Of a stretch of DNA of 64,000 bases, positions 36,162 through 45,171 are shown piece by piece. The stretch is from Belnapia moabensis DSM 16746. GTDB lineage: Bacteria > Pseudomonadota > Alphaproteobacteria > Acetobacterales > Acetobacteraceae. Position 1 is the first letter of the stretch. Every line of letters begins with the position of its first letter. The DNA is taken from NCBI RefSeq assembly GCF_000745835.1, contig NZ_JQKB01000023.1:25598-89597 (forward strand), read 5' to 3'. The translations under genes and the position numbers were made by a program. The notes below the pieces were generated by a model. That model saw only the letters and a program-made list of their open reading frames with translations, was not told the origin of the DNA and did not search any database.

Positions 36162-37103
36162 ATGGCGGTGCTGGTGGTGAAGTCGGGCGGTGAGGCGGCC
36201 ATGGCGGACTGGCGGGAAGGCTTCGCCGCCTGTGCGCCGGGGCTCGAGGTCCGATGGTGGGGCGAGGCGGGGCTGCGGGCGGAGGATGTCGATTACGCCC
36301 TGGTCTGGGACCCGGAGCCGGGGCGGCTCGCCGCCATGACCAATCTCCGCGCGGTCTTCGGCTCCGGGGCGGGGGTGGATGGCATCGTCGCCGATCCTCT
36401 CTATCCGCGGCATGTGCCGCTGGTGCGGATGAGCATCCCCGCGGCGACGGAGCGGATGGGGGAGTTCGTCTGCTGGGCGGCGCTGTCGCTGCTGAAGGAT
36501 GCGCGGCGGATGGCGATCGCCCAGGCGGAGCGGCGCTGGGACGAGGTCGAGCCGCCCTACCGGGCGAGCCAGCGGACGGTCGGCATCATGGGGCTCGGCA
36601 ATATGGGCAGCGCGGCGACCCGGATGCTGCGGGGCATCGGCTTCCCGGTGATCGGCTGGTCGCGCGGGCGGAAGGACGTTCCCGGCGTCGGGAGCTATGC
36701 GGGCCCTGGGGAGATGGCGGCGTTCCTGGCGCGGACGGATATCCTCGTCTGCCTGCTGCCGGCGACGGCGGAGACCAGGGGGATCATCAACAGCGCGACG
36801 CTGGGCGGGCTGCGGCGCGGGGCCGGGTATATCGGCGTCGGGCGGGGGATGCAGCAGCGGCTGGACGACATCCTCGCGGCGCTGGAGGATGGGCAGCTCT
36901 CCGGTGCGGTGCTCGACGTGTTCGAGCCGGAGCCGCTGCCGCCCGGGCACCCGCTCTGGGGGCATCCGCGGACGATCGTGACGGCGCATGTCGCCAGCCT
37001 GCCGAGCCGGGCGGAACGGGCGGCGGCCGTCGCCGCGGCCATCGCCGGGTTCGAGCGGGGCGAGGGGCTGCCGAACCTGTTCGACCATGAGAGAGGATAC
37101 TGA
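36162..37103 (+). CDS. D-isomer-specific 2-hydroxyacid dehydrogenase (GhrA-like)
   Basis: A 313-residue NAD(P)-dependent 2-hydroxyacid/glyoxylate reductase. The Rossmann motif is GIMGLGNMGSAATRML. The substrate-binding Arg lies in GVGRGMQQR, the acid in DVFEPEPLPPGHPLW and the catalytic His in VTAHVAS. The short N-terminal catalytic half and the LRAVFGSGAGVDG block fit the GhrA group. ATG 36162 has GAGGGG upstream. The class II aldolase begins two bases after its stop, so the two genes probably form one operon, perhaps interconverting a 2-hydroxy/keto acid and an aldehyde. Confidence 0.92.
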   Translation: MAVLVVKSGGEAAMADWREGFAACAPGLEVRWWGEAGLRAEDVDYALVWDPEPGRLAAMTNLRAVFGSGAGVDGIVADPLYPRHVPLVRMSIPAATERMGEFVCWAALSLLKDARRMAIAQAERRWDEVEPPYRASQRTVGIMGLGNMGSAATRMLRGIGFPVIGWSRGRKDVPGVGSYAGPGEMAAFLARTDILVCLLPATAETRGIINSATLGGLRRGAGYIGVGRGMQQRLDDILAALEDGQLSGAVLDVFEPEPLPPGHPLWGHPRTIVTAHVASLPSRAERAAAVAAAIAGFERGEGLPNLFDHERGY

Positions 37104-37105
37104 GC

Positions 37106-37876
37106 ATGGCCCTGCCGCCGCCGCCGGTTCGCCCGGACCCCGACCACATCCCCGACGAGCGGGAGCTGCGGGAGGACCTGGCCGCCGCTTATCGGCTGAT
37201 CGCCCTGCATGGGATGACGGACCTGGTCTTCACCCATCTCTCGGCGCGCATCCCGGGGCCGGGGCACCGGTTCCTCGTCAATCCCTATGGGCTGCTCTTC
37301 GAGGAGATCACCGCCTCCTCGCTCGTCGTCGTCGATGCGGAGGGGGAGCCGGCGCAGAAGACGGACTGGCCGGTCAACCCGGCGGGGTTCGTCATCCATT
37401 CGGCCGTGCATCTCGGGCGGGAGAATGCGCAATGCGTGATGCATACGCATACGCTGGCGGGCATGGCCGTCGCGGCGCAGCTGGGGGCGCTGCTGCCGCT
37501 CAACCAGATCAGCATGGAGTTCGACGGGCGCGTTGCCTACCACGACTACGAGGGCGTGGCGGCGAACGACAACCTCTCGGAGCGGGAGAGGCTGGTGAAG
37601 GATCTGGGCGACAAGCCCTGCATGATCCTCAGGCATCATGGGCTGATGACGGTCGGGCGGACGGTGCGCGAGGCCTTCTACTGGATGTGGTACCTGGAGC
37701 AGAGCTGCCGCATCCAGCTCGCGGCGCAGGCGTCCGGCGTGCCGCTGGCGCTGCCTTCGGCGGAGACGGTGGCGCGGACGCGGGCGCAGTTCAGCATGGG
37801 GCCGACCAAGGGGTGGCTGCCCTGGCAGGCGCTGAAGCGGAAGCTCGACCGGGAGCAGCCCGACTACAAGGACTGA
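37106..37876 (+). CDS. Class II aldolase/adducin-family protein
   Basis: A 256-residue protein of the AraD/FucA fold. Zinc-site histidines include His113 and His115 (HTHT) and the HHG around 174-176. The acidic residue of the classical aldolases is replaced here by SMEFDG context, as in the large adducin-like branch whose activity is often unknown. ATG 37106 lies two bases after the hydroxyacid dehydrogenase stop. A stem-loop follows its stop. Confidence 0.88.
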   Translation: MALPPPPVRPDPDHIPDERELREDLAAAYRLIALHGMTDLVFTHLSARIPGPGHRFLVNPYGLLFEEITASSLVVVDAEGEPAQKTDWPVNPAGFVIHSAVHLGRENAQCVMHTHTLAGMAVAAQLGALLPLNQISMEFDGRVAYHDYEGVAANDNLSERERLVKDLGDKPCMILRHHGLMTVGRTVREAFYWMWYLEQSCRIQLAAQASGVPLALPSAETVARTRAQFSMGPTKGWLPWQALKRKLDREQPDYKD

Positions 37877-37905
37877 GTGCCTGGGAGGCGGGCGCCAGGG
37901 GTGGT

Positions 37906-37932
37906 GCGCCGGCAGGGCTGGCCTGCCGGCGC
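37906..37932. terminator. Strong stem-loop between convergent genes
   Basis: An 11-bp perfect stem (37906-37916 and 37922-37932) with a 5-base loop sits between the aldolase stop (37876) and the DUF883 gene stop (37940). No long U tract follows on either strand, but the stem is very GC-rich. A bidirectional terminator is the likeliest role. Confidence 0.6.
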
Positions 37933-37939
37933 GTCCGTT

Positions 37940-38386
37940 CTAGCGGCGGGCGATCAGCAGGCCGAGGGCGAAGCCGACGGCGCCGGCGCCGAGCAGGGCA
38001 AGCAGCGGCTCCTCGCGCACGCGGTCGTTGAGGTAGTCGGCCGCCTGCTGGCTCTGGCGATAGGCCTGGCTGCCAGCCTCGGTGAGGCTGTCGCCGGCCT
38101 GGCGGGCCATCTGGCTCGCCTGGGCGCCGTATTCGCCGACGCGCTCGCGCGCCTCATCGGCCAGGCCGCGGGCGCGGCCGGCGGCATCGTCGGCGAAGCC
38201 CTTGGCCTCGCCGGCCATCTCGCGGGCCTTCTCCATGGTGTCGTCCGAGCCGCCCGGCTTGGTGCCGACTGCCGAGGGATCGACGCCCTGGGGGCGGCCG
38301 CCTGGCATGGCGCCGGACTGCATGGCGTCCTTGCTGTGGGCGCCCACGGCGGCGGCGCCGCTGCCTTCCATCCGGTTCTCGCTCAT
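37940..38386 (-). CDS. ElaB/YqjD/DUF883-like membrane-anchored protein
   Basis: A 148-residue protein with a disordered Gly/Ser-rich N-terminus, a long amphipathic heptad-like Ala/Arg/Glu helix (about 50-120) and a C-terminal membrane segment (LLALLGAGAVGFALGLLIARR). This matches DUF883 proteins, which in E. coli anchor stationary-phase ribosomes to the membrane. ATG 38386 has GAGAGGAG upstream. The ribosome role here is inferred from the family only. Confidence 0.78.
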   Translation of the reverse strand: MSENRMEGSGAAAVGAHSKDAMQSGAMPGGRPQGVDPSAVGTKPGGSDDTMEKAREMAGEAKGFADDAAGRARGLADEARERVGEYGAQASQMARQAGDSLTEAGSQAYRQSQQAADYLNDRVREEPLLALLGAGAVGFALGLLIARR

Positions 38387-38454
38387 GGTCGGTGCTCTCC
38401 TCTCTCGTTCCGGGCTGGAACGCGCGAGGGGGGCATCGGTGCCCTGGCGCGGGC

Positions 38455-40032
38455 CTACTTCTTCTCGACGCCCCAGAAGACGGGGATGGTGGTGGGGCGG
38501 ATGCCCTCGATATTGGCGCGGCGGGCGCTCAGCGTGCGGTACTGGCCGGCATTGATGTAGGGAAGGACCTGGTAGGCGCGGGCATGGACCTGCTCGAGCA
38601 TGGCGCGGCGCCTGGTTGCGTCCGGCTCTTCCCACCAAGCGCGGCGGAGGCGTTCCAGCTCCTCGTCGCAGGGCCAGCCGGCGAGGCCGCCCTCGCAGGG
38701 GCTGGCGAGGTAAAGGTTGGTCAGCGGGTTCTGGGCGTCGAGGACGTTGGCGATGGTGACGAAGAGGTTCCAGCCGCCCTGGTCCTGCGGCTCGCGCCGG
38801 TTGCGGCGCTGGGTGAGGGTGGCCCAGTCCATCGAAGGCACGTCCATGTTGAGGCCGCCGCGTCGGAAGGCCTCGGCCATGGTCAGCGTCACCGCGTTGT
38901 TGGCGGGGCTGTCGGTGGCGTTGAGGAAGACGACCTTGCGGCCGTCATAGCCGGCTTCGCGCAGCAGGGCGCGGGCGCGGTCGGGCTCGGCTTCGCGCAG
39001 GCCTTCGGCGCCGGCGGCGCTCTCCAACGGCGTGCCGCAGAGGAAATAGGCGGGGCAGTAGGGGATCTGCTCGCTGGGGCGGACGCCGATCGCCTGCTGG
39101 TTCTCCTGCTGGTTCACGAGGTGGAGCAAGGCGCGGCGGGCGCGGGGGTCGTTGAACGGTGGCTGGGTGTGGTTGAGGCGCAGCCAGACGACGGAGCCGA
39201 TGGGGTTCAGCGGGAAGAGGCGGATGGCGCGGTTGCGCTCGAGCGTCGGGATGATGTCGGGAGAGGGGACTTCGAGGAAGTCGATCTCGCCGGATTGCAG
39301 CGCGGCCGCGGCGGTGGCGGCATCGGGCATGGAGAGCCATTCGAGGCGCTCGACCAACACCCGCTTGCCGCCGGCGAGGCCATCCGCCGGTTCGGGACGG
39401 GGGCGATAGCCAGGATTGCGGCGGTAGACGGCGCGGTTGCCGGACTGCCACTCGCGCGGCTCGAAGACGAAGGGGCCGGAGCCGGTGGCGTCGGTGATGG
39501 CGGTAGTGGCGGGGGTTTGCGCCAAGCGCTCGGGCATGACGAAGAGGGCGCTGGCGGTGGGGCGGGCCAGGGCTTCGGTGACGAGCGCGAAGGGGCGGGC
39601 GAGGGTGAGGGTGAAGCTGCGGTCGTCCACGGCTTCGAGGGAGGCGGTGGCGGCGGCGAGGGCGCGGCCGACGACGTCGCGCTGGGCCCAGCGCTTGATG
39701 GAGGCGACGGCGTCGGCGGCGCGGACCGGGCTGCCGTCATGGAAGGCGAGGCCCTCGCGCAGGCTGAAGCGCCAGCGCATGCCGTCGGGCGAGCGGTCGA
39801 AGCTGTCGACCATCTGTGGCTGCGGCTCGCCCTTGCTGTCGAGGGCGAAGAGCTGGTCGTAAACCATGAAGCCGTGATTGCGGACGAAGGCGGCGGTCGA
39901 CTGCACCGGGTCGAGGCTGGCGAGGTCGTTCACCAGCACGACGCGGAGGGTCTGGGCGGCGGCGGGGAGGGCGCAGAGCGCGGCGAGGGCGGCGCCGGCG
40001 AGAAGCCGGGTGATGCGGGAGGGGGCGGGCAT
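38455..40032 (-). CDS. ABC transporter substrate-binding protein, family 5 (dipeptide/nickel type)
   Basis: A 525-residue periplasmic binding protein (SBP_bac_5). A signal peptide (residues 1-27, ALPAAAQ cleavage) is followed by the typical domain ending VFWGVEKK. Blocks LDPVQSTAAFVRNHGFMVYDQLF, REGLAFHDGSPVRAADAVASIKRW and FNDPRARRALLHLVN are family signatures. AGGACG precedes ATG 40032. It is divergent from the amidohydrolase at 40155 and probably serves the ABC importer encoded there, which also has its own second binding protein at 43577. Confidence 0.93.
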   Translation of the reverse strand: MPAPSRITRLLAGAALAALCALPAAAQTLRVVLVNDLASLDPVQSTAAFVRNHGFMVYDQLFALDSKGEPQPQMVDSFDRSPDGMRWRFSLREGLAFHDGSPVRAADAVASIKRWAQRDVVGRALAAATASLEAVDDRSFTLTLARPFALVTEALARPTASALFVMPERLAQTPATTAITDATGSGPFVFEPREWQSGNRAVYRRNPGYRPRPEPADGLAGGKRVLVERLEWLSMPDAATAAAALQSGEIDFLEVPSPDIIPTLERNRAIRLFPLNPIGSVVWLRLNHTQPPFNDPRARRALLHLVNQQENQQAIGVRPSEQIPYCPAYFLCGTPLESAAGAEGLREAEPDRARALLREAGYDGRKVVFLNATDSPANNAVTLTMAEAFRRGGLNMDVPSMDWATLTQRRNRREPQDQGGWNLFVTIANVLDAQNPLTNLYLASPCEGGLAGWPCDEELERLRRAWWEEPDATRRRAMLEQVHARAYQVLPYINAGQYRTLSARRANIEGIRPTTIPVFWGVEKK

Positions 40033-40154
40033 CGGGTCGTCCTGCTGCGGTGATGGGCAGGTGCAGTCTCGCGGTGGAATGAGGGGGCGGCAAGGGCGGT
40101 TGACGCGGTGGGGGGGGCTGGCGGAGCATCGTCGCGACGGATGGAGGGGTTTGG

Positions 40155-41771
40155 ATGACGGCCGATCTGCTGCTGGAGGGGCGCGTCTTTCGCGGTCTTG
40201 CGGGGGGCTTCGCCGAGGCGGTGGCGGTGAAGGATGGGCGCGTCGTCGCGGTCGGCACGCGCGATGAGGTGGATGCGGCGGTGGGGGCGGGGACGCGGCG
40301 GATCGCGCTCGGCGGGCGCGTCGCCATCCCAGCTTTCAACGAGGCGCATATGCATCTGCTGCCCTATGGGCTCGGCCTGGCACAGGTGAACTTGCGGGCG
40401 GAGGAAGTGCGCAGCCTCGACGAGGTGCTGGGGCGAATCCGGGCGGCAGCGCAGACGGCGCCGAAGGGGGCCTGGGTGCTGGGGCGGGGCTATGACCACA
40501 GCGCGCTCGATGTGGGGCGGCATCCGACGGCGGCGGAGCTGGATGCGGCGGCGCCGGACAATCCGGTGTGGATCGTCAGGACCTGTGGGCATATGGCGGT
40601 CGCCAATGGCGCGGCGCTGCGGGTCGCGGGGGTGGGGCACAATACGCCTGATCCAGAGGGCGGCGTCATCGAGCGGCGCGGCGGGGTGTTGACCGGCCTG
40701 GTGCAGGAGCGGGCGATGCGGCTCGTCTCCGCCTCGATCCCGAAACCGGATGAGGCGCGGATGGTGGAGGCCATCGAGGCAGCCTGTCGCAACCTCGCTT
40801 CGATGGGCTTCGCCTCGGCGACGGATATGAATGTCGGCATGACGGCGGGGATGGCCGAGATCGGCGCGTATGAGGCGGCGAAGCGCGACGGGAGGCTGCC
40901 GCTGCGCATGTGGCAGGTGCTGGCGGGGAATCCGGAGGGGATTGCCGAGGCGGCCTGGGAGGCGGGGCTCAGGCCAATGGCGGGGGATGATTCACTGCGG
41001 TGGGGGGCGGTAAAGGTCTTCGCCGATGGGAGCGCGGGCGGGCTGACGGCGGCCTTCTTCGACCGGTACCTTCCGGCAGATACGCGGGGGGTCTTCACCT
41101 TCCCGGACGAGACCATCCATGCGCTGCTGCGGCGCTACCATGAGCAGGGATGGCAGCTCGACATCCATGCGATCGGCGATGCGGCGATCGAGCAGGTGCT
41201 GCTGGGGATGGAGGCGGCGGATACGCCGCAGCATTCCTTTGGTGGGCGAAGGCACCGGATCGAGCATTGCGGCTTCGTCACGCGCGACCAGCGGCGGCGG
41301 ATGCTGGCGCGGGGCATCCTGCCGGTGCCGCAGCCGGTCTTCATCTATGAGTTCGGCGATACCTACATCGCCAATCTCGGGCGGGAGCGGAGCGAATACG
41401 CCTATCCGATGAAGACCTGGCTGGAGGAGGGGCACCATCCGGCGGCGTCGTCGGATTGCCCGGTCTCGACGGTCGACCCCTTCATCAACCTCTTCACCAT
41501 GCTGACGCGGAGGACGAATAAGGGGACGGTGCTGGGTGCAGAGGAGGCGCTGACGGCGGAGCAGGCGGTGCATTGCCAGACCTGGTGCGGGGCCTATACG
41601 CAATTCGCCGAAGAGCGGCGTGGCACGCTGGAGCCGGGGATGCAGGCGGATATCGCCATACTGTCGGGCGATGTCTTCGCCATGGAGGCGGAGGCGGTGC
41701 TCGATGTGCAGGCGGACCTGACGCTGCGCGAGGGTAAGGCGATCTTCGACCGGCATGGCGAGCTGGGCTGA
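40155..41771 (+). CDS. Amidohydrolase, YtcJ-like
   Basis: A 538-residue metal-dependent hydrolase of the amidohydrolase_3 (YtcJ) group. The metal-binding HxH lies in FNEAHMHLLPYG, a second His block in DIHAIGDAAI, and later RIEHCGF and SSDCPVSTVDP with the catalytic Asp. The short N-terminal beta sandwich opens MTADLLLEGRVF. GGAGGGG precedes ATG 40155. The stop overlaps the ABC permease start (TGATG), so import and hydrolysis are coupled. The substrate is unknown; cyclic amides or N-acylated compounds are possible. Confidence 0.88.
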   Translation: MTADLLLEGRVFRGLAGGFAEAVAVKDGRVVAVGTRDEVDAAVGAGTRRIALGGRVAIPAFNEAHMHLLPYGLGLAQVNLRAEEVRSLDEVLGRIRAAAQTAPKGAWVLGRGYDHSALDVGRHPTAAELDAAAPDNPVWIVRTCGHMAVANGAALRVAGVGHNTPDPEGGVIERRGGVLTGLVQERAMRLVSASIPKPDEARMVEAIEAACRNLASMGFASATDMNVGMTAGMAEIGAYEAAKRDGRLPLRMWQVLAGNPEGIAEAAWEAGLRPMAGDDSLRWGAVKVFADGSAGGLTAAFFDRYLPADTRGVFTFPDETIHALLRRYHEQGWQLDIHAIGDAAIEQVLLGMEAADTPQHSFGGRRHRIEHCGFVTRDQRRRMLARGILPVPQPVFIYEFGDTYIANLGRERSEYAYPMKTWLEEGHHPAASSDCPVSTVDPFINLFTMLTRRTNKGTVLGAEEALTAEQAVHCQTWCGAYTQFAEERRGTLEPGMQADIAILSGDVFAMEAEAVLDVQADLTLREGKAIFDRHGELG

Positions 41772-42712
41772 TGCTGCGCCATGCGATGCAGCGGGTGGCG
41801 TTGGTGGTGCCGGTGCTGCTCGGGGTGCTGCTGATCGGCTTCCTGCTGATGCAAGTGGTGCCGACGGATGCGGCGACGGTGCGGGCGGGGCCGACGGCGA
41901 GCCCCGACGTCGTGGAGGCGATCCGGCGCGACCTCGGGCTCGACAAGCCGCTCTATGTGCAGTTCGGGCTGTATCTGTGGCGACTGGCGCAGGGCGACCT
42001 TGGCGTCTCCATCATCAACAACGTCCCCGTGACGCAGGAGCTGGGGGCGACCATCGGGCCGACGCTGGAGCTGATGGTGGCGAGCCTCATTTGGGCGATT
42101 CCGATTGGCATCTTGATGGGGACCGTCGCGGCGTATTGGCGGGGGAAGGTGGTGGATCGGGCGGTGCTGGCCTTCAGCGTGGCGGGCGGGTCGGTGCCGG
42201 TCTTCTTCCTCGGGCTGCTGCTGATCTGGTTCGTGGGCTTCCAGTGGCAGTTGCTGCCGTTTACCGGGCGGGGTGGACCGCTCTGGACGCTTGAGGGGCT
42301 GAAGGCGATTGCCTTGCCGGCGCTGACCTTGGGGGGCGTGTTCATCGGGCCGGTTTCGCGGATGACGCGGACGGCGGTGCTCGACGTGCTCTCCGCCGAT
42401 CATGTCAGGACGGCGAGGGCGAAGGGGCTGACGGAGCGGCGGGTTGTCACCGCGCATGCGTTGCGGAATGCGCTGATCCCGGTCGTCACGCTGATCGGGT
42501 TGCAGATCGGCTTCCTGCTCGGCGGCGCGGTGGTGACGGAGACGGTGTTCTCCTGGCCGGGCGTCGGGAGGCTGGCGGTGGGGGCGATCCTCTCCTCCGA
42601 TCTGCCGATGGCGCAGGGGACGATCATCGTGCTCTCGGCGGGGTTCATCCTCATCAATCTCTTCGTCGACCTGCTCTATGCGGCGCTCGATCCGCGCATG
42701 AGGGCGGCATGA
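41771..42712 (+). CDS. ABC transporter permease (DppB type)
   Basis: A 313-residue inner-membrane subunit with about six transmembrane helices and the binding-protein-dependent transport signature around EAA (TARAKGLTERRVVTAHALRNALIPVV). The first segment LVVPVLLGVLLIGFLLM and the FVGFQWQLLPF stretch are typical of DppB/OppB. The ATG overlaps the amidohydrolase stop (TGATG) and its end overlaps the DppC-like gene by four bases. Confidence 0.93.
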   Translation: MLRHAMQRVALVVPVLLGVLLIGFLLMQVVPTDAATVRAGPTASPDVVEAIRRDLGLDKPLYVQFGLYLWRLAQGDLGVSIINNVPVTQELGATIGPTLELMVASLIWAIPIGILMGTVAAYWRGKVVDRAVLAFSVAGGSVPVFFLGLLLIWFVGFQWQLLPFTGRGGPLWTLEGLKAIALPALTLGGVFIGPVSRMTRTAVLDVLSADHVRTARAKGLTERRVVTAHALRNALIPVVTLIGLQIGFLLGGAVVTETVFSWPGVGRLAVGAILSSDLPMAQGTIIVLSAGFILINLFVDLLYAALDPRMRAA

Positions 42713-43566
42713 ATGCGATCGCGCCGCCGAAGCGGGCGGGGGTGCTCAAGCGGCTGCTGCGCGACCCGGCGGCGGCCATAGCGCTCGGCTTCGTTGTGGC
42801 GATGGTGCTGGCGGCGGTGCTGGCGCCCTGGATCGCGCCGACCGATCCCTTCGACAACAACCTCGCGCTGTCGATGAAGCCGCCGGGGACGCCGGGGCTG
42901 TTGCTCGGCGCGGACGCGCAGGGGCGGGACCTCATCACGCGGATGCTGTTCGGGCTCAGGGCCTCGCTGATGATGGGCTTCGTGGCGACGGCGGCGGGGG
43001 GCGTGGTGGGGGTGCTGCTGGGGTTCCTGGCGGCCTTCTACCAGCGCTGGTTGGATGGGCCGATCATGCGGCTGATGGACATGATGCTGTCCTTCCCGGC
43101 CATTCTCGTCGGGCTCGCTATCGCCGCTATCTTCGGGCCGGGGTTGTCGAGCGTGATCCTGGCGCTGGCGATTGCCACCGTGCCGCTGATGGCGCGGATC
43201 GCGCGGGGCAGCGCGCTCGTCACCATGCGGCTCGACTATATCGAGGCGGCGCGGGCCATCGGCATGACGGATGCGCGGCTGATCTGGCGGCATCTGGCGC
43301 CGAACTGCCTCTCGGCGATCTTCGTCTTCACCACGCTGCGCTTCGGGCAGGTGATCCTGCTCGGCTCGGCCTTGTCGTTCCTTGGGCTGGGGGCGCAGCC
43401 GCCGATGGCGGAGCTCGGGGCGATGGCGAGCGAGGGGCGGAACTTCCTGTTCTTCGCGCCGCATATCGCGGTGATTCCCTGCATCGGCATCTTCGCCATC
43501 GTGCTCGCCTTCAACCTGCTCGGGGATGCGCTGCGCGACGCGCTCGACCCGCGGCTTCGCTTCTGA
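42709..43566 (+). CDS. ABC transporter permease (DppC type)
   Basis: A 285-residue partner permease with the DppC hallmarks LLGADAQGRDLITRMLFGLR near the N-terminus and the EAA loop IEAARAIGMTDARLIWRHLAPN. About six membrane helices are visible. It overlaps the DppB-like gene (ATGA) and is followed by the second binding protein ten bases later. Confidence 0.93.
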   Translation: MNAIAPPKRAGVLKRLLRDPAAAIALGFVVAMVLAAVLAPWIAPTDPFDNNLALSMKPPGTPGLLLGADAQGRDLITRMLFGLRASLMMGFVATAAGGVVGVLLGFLAAFYQRWLDGPIMRLMDMMLSFPAILVGLAIAAIFGPGLSSVILALAIATVPLMARIARGSALVTMRLDYIEAARAIGMTDARLIWRHLAPNCLSAIFVFTTLRFGQVILLGSALSFLGLGAQPPMAELGAMASEGRNFLFFAPHIAVIPCIGIFAIVLAFNLLGDALRDALDPRLRF

Positions 43567-43576
43567 GGAGACCAGG

Positions 43577-45160
43577 ATGAAACAGGTCCTTGCTGCCGCG
43601 CTGCTGGCCGTCTCGGCCGGCACCGCGCTCGCCCAGCCGGCGCCGCGCAATACGCTGGTCGTGCTGCGGGAGATCGACGCGGACAACTACGATCCGCCGC
43701 GCTCGACGGCCCGCGCGGCGGGCGAGAGCCTCTACATGATGAGCGACACGCTAGTCTCGCTCGACTGGGACATGAAGACGGTGAAGCCCGGCCTCGCGGA
43801 GCGCTGGGAGGTCTCGCCGGACGGGAAGACCTATACCTTCCACCTGCGGCGGGACGTCACCTTCTGCGACGGCAAGCCCTTCACCGCGCGGGACGTGGTC
43901 TACACCATCAACCGCTGGCTCGACCCGGCGACGCGGAGCCCGGTGCGCTGGCGCGCGGGGCCGGTGAAGGAGGTGCGGGCGGTCGATGACCACACCGTCG
44001 AGTACGAGCTGCGGGAGCCTTATGGCGAGCTGCTGTATCAGCTCAGCCTGTTCTTCGCTTCCATCGTCGATCAGGCAACGGTGGAGAGGCTCGGCGCGAA
44101 TTTCGGCGTGCAGGGCTTCAACGGGACGGGCCCCTATTGCTGGACGAGCTGGACGCCGCGGCAGGAGCTGGTGCTGACGCGCCACCCCAACTATCGCTGG
44201 GGGCCGCCGATCTACCGCAACCCTTCGCCGCAGGTGGAGCGGGTGATCTGGCGCGTGGTGCCGGAGAGCCAGACGCGGCTCGCCGCCCTGCAGACCGGGC
44301 AGGCGGATGCGACGCAGTACATCCCGCCAATCGCCATCAGCCAGCTTCGGCAGATGACCAACATGGTCAGGATGTCGACGCAGGAGAACTACTTCTGGGA
44401 CTACTTCGTCGGCTTCAAGGTGGACAAGCCGGTGATGAACGATCCGGCGGTGCGGCGGGCGATCAACCAGGCGGTCAACCGCGCGGCGATCGTGCAGGCG
44501 GTGTGGTTCGGCTCGGCGGTGCCGGCCGATTCCTATCTCAATCCGAATACGGCGGGGTATGACGCCCAAGCCGCGACGCTGGTGCCGCGCTACGACCCGG
44601 AGGCGGCGAAGCGGACGCTCGACGAGGCCGGCTGGCGGATGGGGCCGGACAATGTGCGGGTGAAGGACGGGCAGCGCGCCAGCTTCCTCACCTATGTCAT
44701 CAATACGCAGCAGAGCCGGCAGGTGCTGGAGGCGATGCAGGCCGACCTGCGGCGCGTCGGCATCGAGATGAAGATCCAGATGTGGGATGCGACGGTCGGC
44801 TGGGGGCGGCTGGCGACGCAGGAATTCGATGCCTTCATGATGTCCTACCCCTATGTGACGGCAACGGACGGCTTCTCGCTCTATTTCGACAGCCGCAACC
44901 GGCCGACGCCGAACCGGATGAACTGGTCCGACCCGGCGACCGACCGGGCGCTGGAGCAGGCCAAGGTGGCGCTCGACCCGGCGGCGCGCATGGCGGCGAT
45001 CGCCGAGGCGCAGCGGCTCGTCGCGGAGGCGAATGTGTGGTTTCCGGTGGCGCGGGAGCAGCTCTGGGTCGCATCCTCGATGCGGGCCGAGGGCATCCGG
45101 GCGCACGGCATCTATGGCGTCGCGCTCTACAAGGGCCTCGATATCCGGCTGACCAGGTAA
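43577..45160 (+). CDS. ABC transporter substrate-binding protein, family 5
   Basis: A 527-residue binding protein with a clear signal peptide (MKQVLAAALLAVSAGTALAQ, cleaved near 20). GAGGAG lies six bases before ATG 43577. It has the family blocks DNYDPPRSTARAAGESLYMM, LRRDVTFCDGKPFTARDVVYTINRW and FNGTGPYCWTSW. It sits inside the permease/ATPase operon, so it is the dedicated ligand receptor, with the 38455 protein as a second receptor that may widen specificity. Confidence 0.93.
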   Translation: MKQVLAAALLAVSAGTALAQPAPRNTLVVLREIDADNYDPPRSTARAAGESLYMMSDTLVSLDWDMKTVKPGLAERWEVSPDGKTYTFHLRRDVTFCDGKPFTARDVVYTINRWLDPATRSPVRWRAGPVKEVRAVDDHTVEYELREPYGELLYQLSLFFASIVDQATVERLGANFGVQGFNGTGPYCWTSWTPRQELVLTRHPNYRWGPPIYRNPSPQVERVIWRVVPESQTRLAALQTGQADATQYIPPIAISQLRQMTNMVRMSTQENYFWDYFVGFKVDKPVMNDPAVRRAINQAVNRAAIVQAVWFGSAVPADSYLNPNTAGYDAQAATLVPRYDPEAAKRTLDEAGWRMGPDNVRVKDGQRASFLTYVINTQQSRQVLEAMQADLRRVGIEMKIQMWDATVGWGRLATQEFDAFMMSYPYVTATDGFSLYFDSRNRPTPNRMNWSDPATDRALEQAKVALDPAARMAAIAEAQRLVAEANVWFPVAREQLWVASSMRAEGIRAHGIYGVALYKGLDIRLTR

Positions 45161-45171
45161 GGGAGGGAAGA

